Of a DNA stretch of 64,000 nt, positions 57,556-64,000 are shown in pieces. The notes below the pieces were generated by a model, which had not been told where the DNA came from, did not search any database, and saw nothing but the letters and a program-made list of their open reading frames with translations. The stretch's first letter is position 1. Every line of letters begins with the position of its first letter. The DNA is from CAG-177 sp003514385 (GTDB taxonomy: Bacteria > Bacillota > Clostridia > Oscillospirales > Acutalibacteraceae): the NCBI GenBank assembly GCA_051920445.1, contig JBPPLN010000001.1:1647563-1711562 (forward strand), written 5' to 3'. The position numbers and the translations under genes were made by a program.

Positions 57556-57810
57556 ATGTTCATCAACAAAGCAAAAGACGGGCTGAATAATATTTGCGGA
57601 AAGAATGTAGCCTTTCTGCGCAAAAATATGGGACTCTCTCAGCGCCAGCTCGCCGATGCACTCCAGCTTGCCGGGCTTGATATAGACAAAAACGCCGTCC
57701 AGCGCATCGAGTGCGGCAAACGCTTCGTGACCGATATCGAAATAATCGCGATAGCCGACACTCTCGGCGTGAGCCTTGACGCTCTGCTGAGGCGGGAGAA
57801 TATATTGTAA
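57556..57810 (+). CDS. Mini XRE-family helix-turn-helix protein 1
   Basis: This 84-residue single-domain regulator has an HTH_3 motif at residues about 17-72: NVAFLRKNMGLSQRQLADAL, then QRIECGKRFVTDIEIIAIAD. Start 57556 is chosen because GGAGG sits 8 bp before it. It is similar in layout to the other mini HTH at 61550 (both have RxVTD-x-E-x-x-AI). Divergent transcription with the small membrane protein suggests a local switch. Confidence 0.85.
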   Translation: MFINKAKDGLNNICGKNVAFLRKNMGLSQRQLADALQLAGLDIDKNAVQRIECGKRFVTDIEIIAIADTLGVSLDALLRRENIL

Positions 57811-57832
57811 TAAAAATTCGCGCAAAAAAGCG

Positions 57833-57861
57833 TTGACAAGGTCTTTGATTTATGTTAGAAT
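57833..57861 (+). promoter_or_regulatory. Promoter of the tRNA-Ser pair
   Basis: TTGACA (57833-57838) and TAGAAT (57856-57861) at 17 bp spacing, 15 bp before the first tRNA. Confidence 0.8.
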
Positions 57862-57875
57862 AACTTACGCTTTAT

Positions 57876-57964
57876 GGAGAGATACCGAAGTGGTTATAAC
57901 GGAACGGTCTTGAAAACCGTCGTACGGCAACGTACCGTGGGTTCGAATCCCACTCTCTCCGCCA
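57876..57964 (+). tRNA. tRNA-Ser (anticodon UGA)
   Basis: Acceptor GGAGAGA pairs with TCTCTCC followed by G and an encoded CCA. The anticodon loop reads CTTGAAA, giving UGA, and a long variable arm (TCGTACGGCAACGTACCG) is typical of tRNA-Ser. TTCGAATC is the T-loop. Confidence 0.97.
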
Positions 57965-58000
57965 GCGACAACAACAAAACTTTATAATATAAGTTACCAT

Positions 58001-58091
58001 GCAGAAGTACTCAAGTTGGTGACGAGGCGCCCCTGCTAAGGGCGTAGGTCGGGAAACCGGCGCGAGAGTTCGAGTCTCTCCTTCTGCGCCA
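58001..58091 (+). tRNA. tRNA-Ser (anticodon GCU)
   Basis: Acceptor GCAGAAG pairs with CTTCTGC followed by G and encoded CCA. The anticodon loop CTGCTAA gives GCU, with a long variable arm and TTCGAGTC T-loop. It lies 36 bp after the tRNA-Ser(UGA), so both are probably one transcript. Confidence 0.97.
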
Positions 58092-58092
58092 G

Positions 58093-58124
58093 AAAAAGGC
58101 ACTTGCAAAAGCAAGTGCTTTTTT
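58093..58124 (+). terminator. Intrinsic terminator of tRNA-Ser pair
   Basis: GCACTTGC (58099-58106) pairs with GCAAGTGC (58111-58118), then T6. Confidence 0.92.
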
Positions 58125-58258
58125 CAATTTTTAAGTCACGCAAAATCAAATAAAATTCACCCGCAGATTTCCTCTTTCTCCCTTGACTCTCTTGACTTTT
58201 TCTGCCAAAAAATGTATTCTCTATATTAATACTATGCTTTCCTTTGAGGGTGATAAAA

Positions 58259-59128
58259 ATGAAAAAATTCAGAAAGATTGCGGCGGTTCTGCTCTGCATC
58301 GTTATGATAGCGGCGTCGTTTCAGTGCCTCGCTTTTGCCGCACCGCAGGACAGCGGCAAGCTCAACTTTCTCGTGCTCGGCGATTCAATAGCCGAAGGCT
58401 TCGGCGTTGAGAACAAAGAGGACGCGGCTTACGGTAAGATAGTCGCCGATACCAACGGCTACAATTACCGCAACCTCGCTCAGGTCGCAAACGATACGCA
58501 GGATCTTATCAGAAAGATTGAGACCGTTGACGAGTTCCGCGAGAGCATCGCGTGGGCAGATATTATAAACATCTGCATCGGCTCGAACAACTACCTTGCG
58601 AGCAAGGATGTCGTCTGGATAACTATAGGCGCGCTGTTCGGAACAAACGACAAGAAGCTCGATGAGATAGCCTACGGCATCTACGACGATCTGAATACTA
58701 TCTATTCGCTCATCCGCGAGATAAATCCAGACGCGACGCTGATATTCGACAATATCTACTGCGCGTGGAAGGGTCTCGGACATATTCCGTTTATCAAGGC
58801 AGTTTCGCGTATAAACGCCATGCTCAACAAGTTCGCCGCGAAGCATGACGATGTTGTTATATTTGATACGAGCGCGGTCATTTCGCACAACACCGAGCTT
58901 CTGGCGGATGACTGCGTCCACCCGAACGCCAAGGGCAATGTCGAGCTTGCAAGGCATATGCTCATTCTGCTCAAAAATCTCGGATTCGGTGAGAATACCG
59001 AACCCGTTATCCTGACTCCCGGCGTGGATTATAACTTCTACCGCCGGAGCTTCGGCAATGTGTTCGGCACTGTCGTCTGGCAGCTGGTTCGCTTCCTGAC
59101 CGGCAACGTGCCTGGACTCGATATCTGA
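58259..59128 (+). CDS. Secreted SGNH/GDSL hydrolase
   Basis: This 289-residue protein has a signal peptide (MKKFRKIAAVLLCIVMIAAS, cleavage near AFA-APQ), block I with the nucleophile LGDSIAEGFGV (Ser43), IGSNNY as the oxyanion block (N in GSNN) and block V DDCVHPNAKG with the catalytic Asp and His. SGNH enzymes hydrolyse ester bonds in lipids, acetylated glycans or peptidoglycan. ATG at 58259 follows GAGGGTG. It is monocistronic. Confidence 0.9.
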   Translation: MKKFRKIAAVLLCIVMIAASFQCLAFAAPQDSGKLNFLVLGDSIAEGFGVENKEDAAYGKIVADTNGYNYRNLAQVANDTQDLIRKIETVDEFRESIAWADIINICIGSNNYLASKDVVWITIGALFGTNDKKLDEIAYGIYDDLNTIYSLIREINPDATLIFDNIYCAWKGLGHIPFIKAVSRINAMLNKFAAKHDDVVIFDTSAVISHNTELLADDCVHPNAKGNVELARHMLILLKNLGFGENTEPVILTPGVDYNFYRRSFGNVFGTVVWQLVRFLTGNVPGLDI

Positions 59129-59135
59129 AATACAA

Positions 59136-59168
59136 GAGGACAGCCCAATAAATCGGCTGTCCTTTTTT
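59136..59168 (+). terminator. Intrinsic terminator of SGNH hydrolase gene
   Basis: AGGACAGCC pairs with GGCTGTCCT, followed by T6. Confidence 0.92.
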
Positions 59169-59175
59169 ACTTTAA

Positions 59176-59219
59176 TGTGCAAAATTTTTATTGCACAAGG
59201 CGCGATATGATGCTATTAT
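59176..59219 (+). promoter_or_regulatory. asnA promoter with inverted TGTGCAA/TTGCACA
   Basis: TTGCAC (59191-59196) and TATTAT (59214-59219) at 17 bp. The -35 is part of a perfect inverted repeat, TGTGCAA (59176-59182) with TTGCACA (59191-59197), 8-bp spacer. The role as operator is inferred. Confidence 0.6.
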
Positions 59220-59252
59220 ATATATTAGTTTTTTATTTTGGGATGTGATGAC

Positions 59253-60260
59253 ATGGATTCAAGCTATCTTCCGGCAGGATATAAGCCCCTGCTCGATATC
59301 AGACAGACTCAGGTGGCTATCAAAAAGGTCAAGGATTTCTTCGAGAGGGATCTCGCTATCCAGCTCAATCTTACCCGCGTCTCCGCGCCGCTTTTCGTGC
59401 GCTCGGATTCCGGACTCAACGATACATTGAACGGCGTCGAGCGCCCCGTTGCGTTCGATATAAAAGACATGGACAGCGATGTTGAGATCGTCCAGTCGCT
59501 TGCGAAGTGGAAGCGCCGCGCCCTCAAAGATTACGGTTTCAAGCCCGGCGAGGGTCTCTATGCGGACATGAACGCCATACGCCGCGACGAGGATACGGAT
59601 AATCTCCACTCCGTCTTTGTTGATCAGTGGGATTGGGAGAAGATAATAACTCCCGAGCAGCGCAACGTCGATACCCTCAAGAGAACCGTCCGCGCGATTT
59701 ACAGGAGCCTGCGCCACACGGAGACCTATATTGCCGAGGAATATGATTTCGTCGGCAAGTTCCTGCCCGATGAGATATCGTTTATCACCACACAGGAGCT
59801 CGAAGATATGTATCCAAACCTGACTCCCAAGCAGCGCGAGACCGAAATTGCCCGCGACAAGGGTGCAGTGTTTATTATGCAGATCGGCGGCAAGCTCCGC
59901 TCCGGCGACATCCACGACGGACGCGCCCCGGACTATGACGACTGGAGCCTCAACGGCGATATCGTTGTGTATTATCCTCTGCTCGATATGGCGTATGAGC
60001 TGTCGAGCATGGGCATCCGCGTCAACGCCGAGTCGCTCGCGTCCCAGCTTGAAGAGAGAGGCTGCCCCGAGCGCGCCGAGCTTCCGTTCCAGCGCGACCT
60101 GCTCAACGGCAATCTTCCGCTGACCATGGGCGGCGGCATCGGCCAGTCCCGTATGTGTATGTTCTTCCTGCGAAAGGCTCACATCGGCGAAGTCCAGGCG
60201 TCCATCTGGCCGCAGGAGACCGTCGATGCGTTCAGAGCGCAGGGCGTCTGCCTGCTGTAA
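59253..60260 (+). CDS. asnA: Aspartate-ammonia ligase
   Basis: It makes asparagine from aspartate, ammonia and ATP. The 335-residue protein matches AsnA (330 in E. coli): FFERDLAIQLNLTRVSAPLF, GLNDTLNGVERPVAFDI, ADMNAIRRDEDTDNLHSVFV, DQWDWEK and GGGIGQSRMCMFFLRKAHIG. ATG at 59253 follows GGGATGTGATG. It is monocistronic, and a palindromic promoter element suggests control by nitrogen or asparagine state. Confidence 0.96.
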   Translation: MDSSYLPAGYKPLLDIRQTQVAIKKVKDFFERDLAIQLNLTRVSAPLFVRSDSGLNDTLNGVERPVAFDIKDMDSDVEIVQSLAKWKRRALKDYGFKPGEGLYADMNAIRRDEDTDNLHSVFVDQWDWEKIITPEQRNVDTLKRTVRAIYRSLRHTETYIAEEYDFVGKFLPDEISFITTQELEDMYPNLTPKQRETEIARDKGAVFIMQIGGKLRSGDIHDGRAPDYDDWSLNGDIVVYYPLLDMAYELSSMGIRVNAESLASQLEERGCPERAELPFQRDLLNGNLPLTMGGGIGQSRMCMFFLRKAHIGEVQASIWPQETVDAFRAQGVCLL

Positions 60261-60269
60261 AAAAATAAT

Positions 60270-60297
60270 GAATCCGCTCCTTTTGGAGCGGATTTTT
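60270..60297. terminator. Bidirectional intrinsic terminator
   Basis: AATCCGCTCC and GGAGCGGATT pair around TTTT, followed by TTT; shared by asnA and the convergent YaiI-like gene. Confidence 0.9.
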
Positions 60298-60303
60298 GCT
60301 TGT

Positions 60304-60732
60304 TTATCCGATCATCTTTTCAATCGCTCTTTCAAACTCCTCGTTCTGCTCCGGACGGCGCTTCTGCGGGCCTTTTATTCTGCCGCCAGCCATGCGAATT
60401 TTCTTCGTCTCGTAGCGTGAATTTAGAAGCGCGTCGATGTTGTCGGGGGTGTATATCAGCCCGTTCTGATTGAGCGCTCTCGCTCCGCGGGCAAGGCACA
60501 TCGCCGCGAGCCCGTAGTCCTGCGTGATTACAATATCACCGCGTTCGAGCAGGTTTACTATCTTGAAGTCGACGCTGTCAGCACCCTTTGATACCGTCAC
60601 GGTCTTTGCACCCTCGCGCTCGAATATGTGCGACGTGTCGCAGAGAATGAGACATTCGATTCCGTGCCGCTTTGCCGATTTTATGCATATGTCAACCACC
60701 GGACAGCCGTCCGCATCTATCAGTATTTTCAT
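60304..60732 (-). CDS. YaiI/YqxD family protein (UPF0178)
   Basis: This 142-residue protein matches the DUF188 family: MKILIDADGCPVVDICIKSA, VSKGADSVDFKIVNLLERGD, IVITQDYGLAAMCLARGA and the RMAGGRIKGPQKR C-terminus. The fold is PIN-like, with conserved aspartates (D7, D9, D72 region) that could bind metal, so a nuclease role is suggested but not shown. The start at 60732 has GGGAGGCGACG before it. Confidence 0.9.
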   Translation of the reverse strand: MKILIDADGCPVVDICIKSAKRHGIECLILCDTSHIFEREGAKTVTVSKGADSVDFKIVNLLERGDIVITQDYGLAAMCLARGARALNQNGLIYTPDNIDALLNSRYETKKIRMAGGRIKGPQKRRPEQNEEFERAIEKMIG

Positions 60733-60823
60733 TTCGTCGCCTCCCGGGATTGTTTTTTTTGCCGTTTTATGATACTATTAAACAGTATACAACACTATTA
60801 TACACTTGAAAAGAGGTGCCGCG

Positions 60824-61495
60824 ATGTTCTGCACAAAATGCGGAGCTGTTGTTGACGAAAAAACCGGTGTCTGCCCGAACTGCGGCGCGTGCGAGCGCGC
60901 TGAAGAAAAGGCGGAGAAGCCCGATTCCAAGAAGAAGTTTCATCTCGGAAAAGCGACAAAGACCGCGAAGAGCTATGCCGTAATATTCTCGGCGTTCATG
61001 GTGTTCCCGGCAATGATCTGCACCGTTGTCAATATTCTGAACCCCGGCGATAAATTTTGGGCGGGTTATGTCCTCGGCGCCATCGCCGTCGCATGGGTGT
61101 TCCTTGTCCTGCCCGTTCTGCGCGTGACTCCCGCACCTGTGACTGCGGGTATCTGCTTCGTCGTGCTCGCACTCTATCTTCTCTATATCGCGAAAATGCA
61201 GGGCGTTATCAGCTGGTATTACAGCTACGCCGTGCCGATTTGCGCCGTGATATGCGGTATGGTCGCGCTTACTACCGGATTGATATCCAAAAAGATAGCC
61301 ACGGGCATACATATTCCCGCATTGCTCTCCGCCGAAGTCGGAGCGTTCCTTATCTTTATTGAGATTCTCTGCGATCTCAACGCGCGCGGTCATATCGAAC
61401 TGCGCTGGTCGCTGATTACAATGTGCGTTTTCGTGTCGATATCCGTCATCTGCGAAGCGGTTGCATATGTTGTCCGCCTCAACGCGAAAAAATGA
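60824..61495 (+). CDS. Zinc-ribbon membrane protein
   Basis: This 223-residue protein starts with a zinc ribbon (MFCTKCGAVVDEKTGVCPNC followed by GAC; CxxC-x-CxxC) and continues with a charged linker and about six hydrophobic helices. ATG at 60824 follows AAGAGGTG; an in-frame TTG at 60806 is less likely. Similar zinc-ribbon membrane proteins are widespread in Clostridia with unknown role. It ends in a strong terminator. Confidence 0.82.
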   Translation: MFCTKCGAVVDEKTGVCPNCGACERAEEKAEKPDSKKKFHLGKATKTAKSYAVIFSAFMVFPAMICTVVNILNPGDKFWAGYVLGAIAVAWVFLVLPVLRVTPAPVTAGICFVVLALYLLYIAKMQGVISWYYSYAVPICAVICGMVALTTGLISKKIATGIHIPALLSAEVGAFLIFIEILCDLNARGHIELRWSLITMCVFVSISVICEAVAYVVRLNAKK

Positions 61496-61500
61496 GCAAA

Positions 61501-61536
61501 AAAGAAAGAACTGTATCGAAATACAGTTCTTTCTTT
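61501..61536. terminator. Bidirectional intrinsic terminator
   Basis: AAAGAAAGAACTGTA pairs with TACAGTTCTTTCTTT around a 6-base loop; A and T tracts flank both sides. Confidence 0.88.
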
Positions 61537-61549
61537 CAGAAAGGTGATC

Positions 61550-61789
61550 TCAGCCGAGAAGCTCTTCGTAAGACATACCGAGAACTTCCGAGATAGCCTT
61601 GAGCTCAAAATCGGTAACATAACGAAGCTGACCTTCCAGCTTGGAAAGGCCCGATGCGTTGAGGTCTATGCCCTTGATCTGGAGCTGAGTCAGCAGATCC
61701 TTCTGCTTCATACCCATGCTCTTTCTCTTCTGCTCGATCTTTGCTCCGACAATGTTTCTGTCTCCGAGTGCCTGCTTTCTGATTCTCAT
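61550..61789 (-). CDS. Mini XRE-family helix-turn-helix protein 2
   Basis: This 79-residue protein has an HTH_3 domain: IVGAKIEQKRKSMGMKQKDL, then SGLSKLEGQLRYVTDFELKA and a LGMSYEELLG end. It shares the R-x-VTD-x-E-x-x-AI pattern with the regulator at 57556. The ATG at 61789 is preceded by AGGAGGTAGGAG. A CCGCCTA-CAATT-TAGGCGG palindrome lies about 25 bp upstream and is a possible operator. No clear target other than itself or the flanking genes. Confidence 0.83.
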   Translation of the reverse strand: MRIRKQALGDRNIVGAKIEQKRKSMGMKQKDLLTQLQIKGIDLNASGLSKLEGQLRYVTDFELKAISEVLGMSYEELLG

Positions 61790-61811
61790 AACTCCTACCT
61801 CCTATATTCTT

Positions 61812-61830
61812 CCGCCTACAATTTAGGCGG
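61812..61830. promoter_or_regulatory. CCGCCTA-CAATT-TAGGCGG palindrome, candidate operator
   Basis: Perfect 7-bp arms with a 5-bp centre, in the leader of the mini HTH gene. It could be an operator of that regulator or a 5' hairpin in its mRNA. The rest of the 363-bp gap to pncB is A/T-rich; I see no gene in it. Confidence 0.5.
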
Positions 61831-62152
61831 GCATAGTAAAATTCGGCGGAATTTTGTCCGCACTGATTTTTACTGGCTTTATTATATCATACGAAAAATT
61901 ACAATGCAAGAGTTTTTCTTCAGGAATTATAATTTGTTTACATTTTGAATGCGATTTGCGCGTTTGGGAAAAATTAACGACAAAAGGCAATAATTTGATA
62001 AAAAATGCTGATTTGACGTGAAAAATCGTATAATTTTCAGAAAAAATAAGGTTGAACGCGATTTTAAAGCGTGATCCCGAAAAGGATTTGCATCGAAAAA
62101 TATAAAAGTTTATTTACTGTTTATAAACGATAAAACGAAAGGACTCTTTCTC

Positions 62153-63619
62153 ATGGATTTACTCAACTCGTTAAAGGGAAGAAATCTGACTATGCTCGTC
62201 GATTTCTATGAAATGACGATGGCCAACGGCTATCTCAAAAACGGTATGGGGGACACTGTCGCTTATTTCGACATGTTCTTCCGCAAAGTGCCCGACGGCG
62301 GCGGATATGTCATTATGGCTGGCGTCGAGCAGCTCTGCGAATATCTCAAGGGACTCAAGTTCACGCACGAGGATATTGAATATCTTCGCGGCAAAGGATT
62401 CTCTGAAGAATTTCTCGATTATCTTGCCGATTTCAAATTCAGCTGTGATGTTTATGCTGTCCCGGAAGGCACTCCGATATTCCCAGGCGAGCCGATAGTT
62501 ACCGTCAAAGGACCGATAATTCAGGCTCAGTTCGTGGAGACGATGGTGCTTCTGTGCATCAATCATCAGAGTCTTATCGCCACCAAGGCGAACAGAATAG
62601 TCCGCGCCGCGCAGGGCAGACCTATAATGGAGTTCGGTTCGCGCCGCGCCCAGGGCTTTGACGCTGCGATATACGGCGCCCGTGCGGCATATATCGGCGG
62701 ATGCGCCGGAACCGCTTGCGCCGTTTCGGATATAATGTTTGGCGTGCCCGCGCTCGGCACCATGGCGCACAGCTGGGTTCAGCTTTTTGACACCGAGCTC
62801 GAGGCATTCTGCGCCTATGCGAGGGAGTATCCGGACAACTGTGTCCTGCTCGTCGATACCTATAACGCGCTCAAGTCGGGCGTGCCCAACGCTATCGAAG
62901 CATTCAAACGCGAGCTTCTGCCAAGAGGCTACAGACCCAAGGGCATCAGATTTGACAGCGGTGATATCGCCTACCTTTCGCGCAAGGCGCGCAAAATGCT
63001 GGACGAAGCCGGCTTTGAGGACTGCACGATAGTCGCGTCCAACTCGCTCGACGAGTATCTCATCAGAGATATGATCGGTCAGGGTGCAAAGGTTGACTCC
63101 TTCGGCGTTGGTGAAAGACTCATAACCTCCTCTTCAAGCCCCGTCCTAGGCGGGGTGTACAAGCTCTGCGCCGTTGAGAAGGACGGCAAGATATGCCCGA
63201 GAATAAAGATAAGCGACAATGTCGCCAAGATATCTACTCCCTGCTTCAAAAAGCCGTGGAGACTCTTCGACCGTGAGACCGGCAAGGCTATCGCCGACCT
63301 CGTGACCCTCAACAACGAAGTCGTCGACGATACGAAGCCCTATGAACTCTTCGACCCCGACTTCACCTGGAAGAGAAAGATAGTAGAAAACTATGTTGCA
63401 AAGCCGCTGACCGTCCAGCTCTTCAAAGGGGGCGAGTGCGTCTACGAATGCCCGCCGCTTGACGAGGTGAAGAAGCACTGCGCCGAGCAGATCGACACTC
63501 TTTGGGATGAGGTGCTGAGATTCGACAATCCGCATAACTATTATGTCGACCTCTCACAGAAACTCTGGGACGAGAAGCAGCGTCTGCTCGCGGAGCACGG
63601 AAAGAAGGATGAGCAGTGA
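62153..63619 (+). CDS. pncB: Nicotinate phosphoribosyltransferase
   Basis: It converts nicotinate and PRPP to nicotinate mononucleotide in NAD salvage. The 488-residue protein has VDFYEMTMANGYLKNGMGDT, FDMFFRKVPDGGGYVI, MEFGSRRAQGFDAAIYGARA, LVDTYNALKSGVPNAI and the phosphate-binding IRFDSGDIAYLSRKAR and GVGERLITSSSSPVLGGVYK. Length matches the long clostridial form. GAAAGGACTC precedes the ATG. A 30-codon membrane peptide overlaps its stop. Confidence 0.96.
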   Translation: MDLLNSLKGRNLTMLVDFYEMTMANGYLKNGMGDTVAYFDMFFRKVPDGGGYVIMAGVEQLCEYLKGLKFTHEDIEYLRGKGFSEEFLDYLADFKFSCDVYAVPEGTPIFPGEPIVTVKGPIIQAQFVETMVLLCINHQSLIATKANRIVRAAQGRPIMEFGSRRAQGFDAAIYGARAAYIGGCAGTACAVSDIMFGVPALGTMAHSWVQLFDTELEAFCAYAREYPDNCVLLVDTYNALKSGVPNAIEAFKRELLPRGYRPKGIRFDSGDIAYLSRKARKMLDEAGFEDCTIVASNSLDEYLIRDMIGQGAKVDSFGVGERLITSSSSPVLGGVYKLCAVEKDGKICPRIKISDNVAKISTPCFKKPWRLFDRETGKAIADLVTLNNEVVDDTKPYELFDPDFTWKRKIVENYVAKPLTVQLFKGGECVYECPPLDEVKKHCAEQIDTLWDEVLRFDNPHNYYVDLSQKLWDEKQRLLAEHGKKDEQ

Positions 63620-63708
63620 GCAGAGGATATAAGATATTGACCGCAGTGCTTTCGCTCGCCGCAACGGCAATTACCGGAGCGATAATGTTCGGAAAACTCA
63701 AAGAATAA
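63616..63708 (+). CDS. Small membrane peptide overlapping pncB
   Basis: A GTG start at 63616 overlaps the pncB stop (GTGA) and encodes 30 residues, MSRGYKILTAVLSLAATAIT then GAIMFGKLKE: basic N-terminus, one hydrophobic helix and a charged C-terminus. The coupled start and clean topology favour a real small protein, and the reading frame ends just before a strong terminator. No database label is known to me. Confidence 0.55.
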   Translation: MSRGYKILTAVLSLAATAITGAIMFGKLKE

Positions 63709-63720
63709 TATACATTATAT

Positions 63721-63761
63721 AGTGCCGGCAGTAATCTTTGTGCTCTTCCGGCACTTATTTT
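63721..63761 (+). terminator. Intrinsic terminator after pncB and small peptide
   Basis: AGTGCCGG (63721-63728) pairs with CCGGCACT (63748-63755), then TATTTT. Confidence 0.82.
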
Positions 63762-63799
63762 GTATATGCAGCTCGAAACGCCCGGATAAGTGTAAAAGA

Positions 63800-64000
63800 A
63801 GTTAAGAAAAAGGTTAAAAAAGTTGGAAAAAGGTGTTGACAAACGGAGCTGGGAGTGGTAATATAGTCGAGCACTTGAGGGACGGGTCAAACGAAAGTGA
63901 GACGCGGACGAAAAGAAAAGTGTCGAGTACCTTGAAAATTAAACAACGAAAGAAACAAGGAACCCTGAGATTCGCGTCTGAGAAGACGCAACAAAGTAAT
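63800..64000 (+). promoter_or_regulatory. rRNA operon promoter and 16S leader
   Basis: TTGACA (63836-63841) and TAATAT (63859-63864) at 17 bp, preceded by an A-tract-rich UP-like region (63800-63832). Downstream the leader contains ACCTTGAAAATTAAACAAC, typical of the 5' external spacer before 16S rRNA in Clostridia. The 16S gene itself begins outside the window. Confidence 0.8.

Noticed and set aside
58092..58130. Additional tRNA after the tRNA-Ser pair
   Set aside because: The sequence is a terminator hairpin with T tract, with no cloverleaf.

Overview
The window is a contiguous stretch of chromosome, apparently from an endospore-forming, gut-type Firmicute (Clostridia; order Oscillospirales is my best guess). 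The reasons are: housekeeping genes of the Clostridia/Bacillus type (a yaaO-yaaQ-holB-yaaT cluster), sporulation proteins (SpoIIE, a SpoIIQ-like M23 protein, a CwlD-like amidase), strong Shine-Dalgarno sites with some TTG/GTG starts, TTGxxx-17-TATAAT promoters, standard stop codons, and intergenic palindromic repeats. The organism is inferred from gene content; no rRNA body is present, although the window ends in the promoter and leader of an rRNA operon.

Layout, left to right. 1-0.9 kb: partial hemW. 1-4.4 kb: two tandem, very similar GPH/MelB-type sugar symporters, each with its own promoter. 4.4-5.1 kb: an interspersed repeat block with an inverted partner at 14.1-14.8 kb. 5.2-10.1 kb: M16 peptidase, proB-proA, a membrane-anchored protein and a PHP phosphoesterase. 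10.1-15.9 kb: hemolysin III, MltG-like, MATE, GNAT, amidase and YccF genes. 16-20.2 kb: uvrC, then rsmD-coaD-coiled coil-C_GCAxxG_C_C. 20.4-25.1 kb: a propeller/toroid protein divergent from a DapA/NanA-type lyase, then glyA. 25.2-30.9 kb: a membrane protein, a lipoprotein, a secreted phosphoesterase, a SpoIIQ-like protein and an unclassified structured RNA. 31.1-35.6 kb: a sugar operon of two Gfo/Idh/MocA oxidoreductases and two TIM-barrel isomerases, interrupted by a tandem array of ~104-bp structured repeats. 35.8-40.3 kb: TetR-MMPL exporter-lipoprotein. 40.4-42 kb: radical SAM enzyme with a hairpin leader. 42-47.7 kb: small proteins, YfcE, the yaaO/yaaQ/holB/yaaT cluster and a ferredoxin. 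47.7-55.8 kb: a P-loop kinase, spoIIE, PI-PLC plus alpha-galactosidase, and a YfcC transporter split by an in-frame TAG. 55.8-64 kb: MBL hydrolase, two mini XRE regulators, two tRNA-Ser genes, SGNH hydrolase, asnA, a YaiI-family protein, pncB, a 30-residue membrane peptide and the rrn promoter.

Functional themes. Carbohydrate uptake and breakdown is spread over the window (GPH symporters, lyase, Gfo/Idh plus isomerases, alpha-galactosidase). Some of these promoters share a TGTTGCATTTGC-like element, which suggests a common regulator. Cell-wall and sporulation functions form a second theme. The items most worth following up are the alternating-hairpin array at 32.25-32.75 kb, where the copies show a compensatory base change; the ~490-bp inverted repeat pair; the structured leaders and RNAs; and the amber-interrupted transporter.
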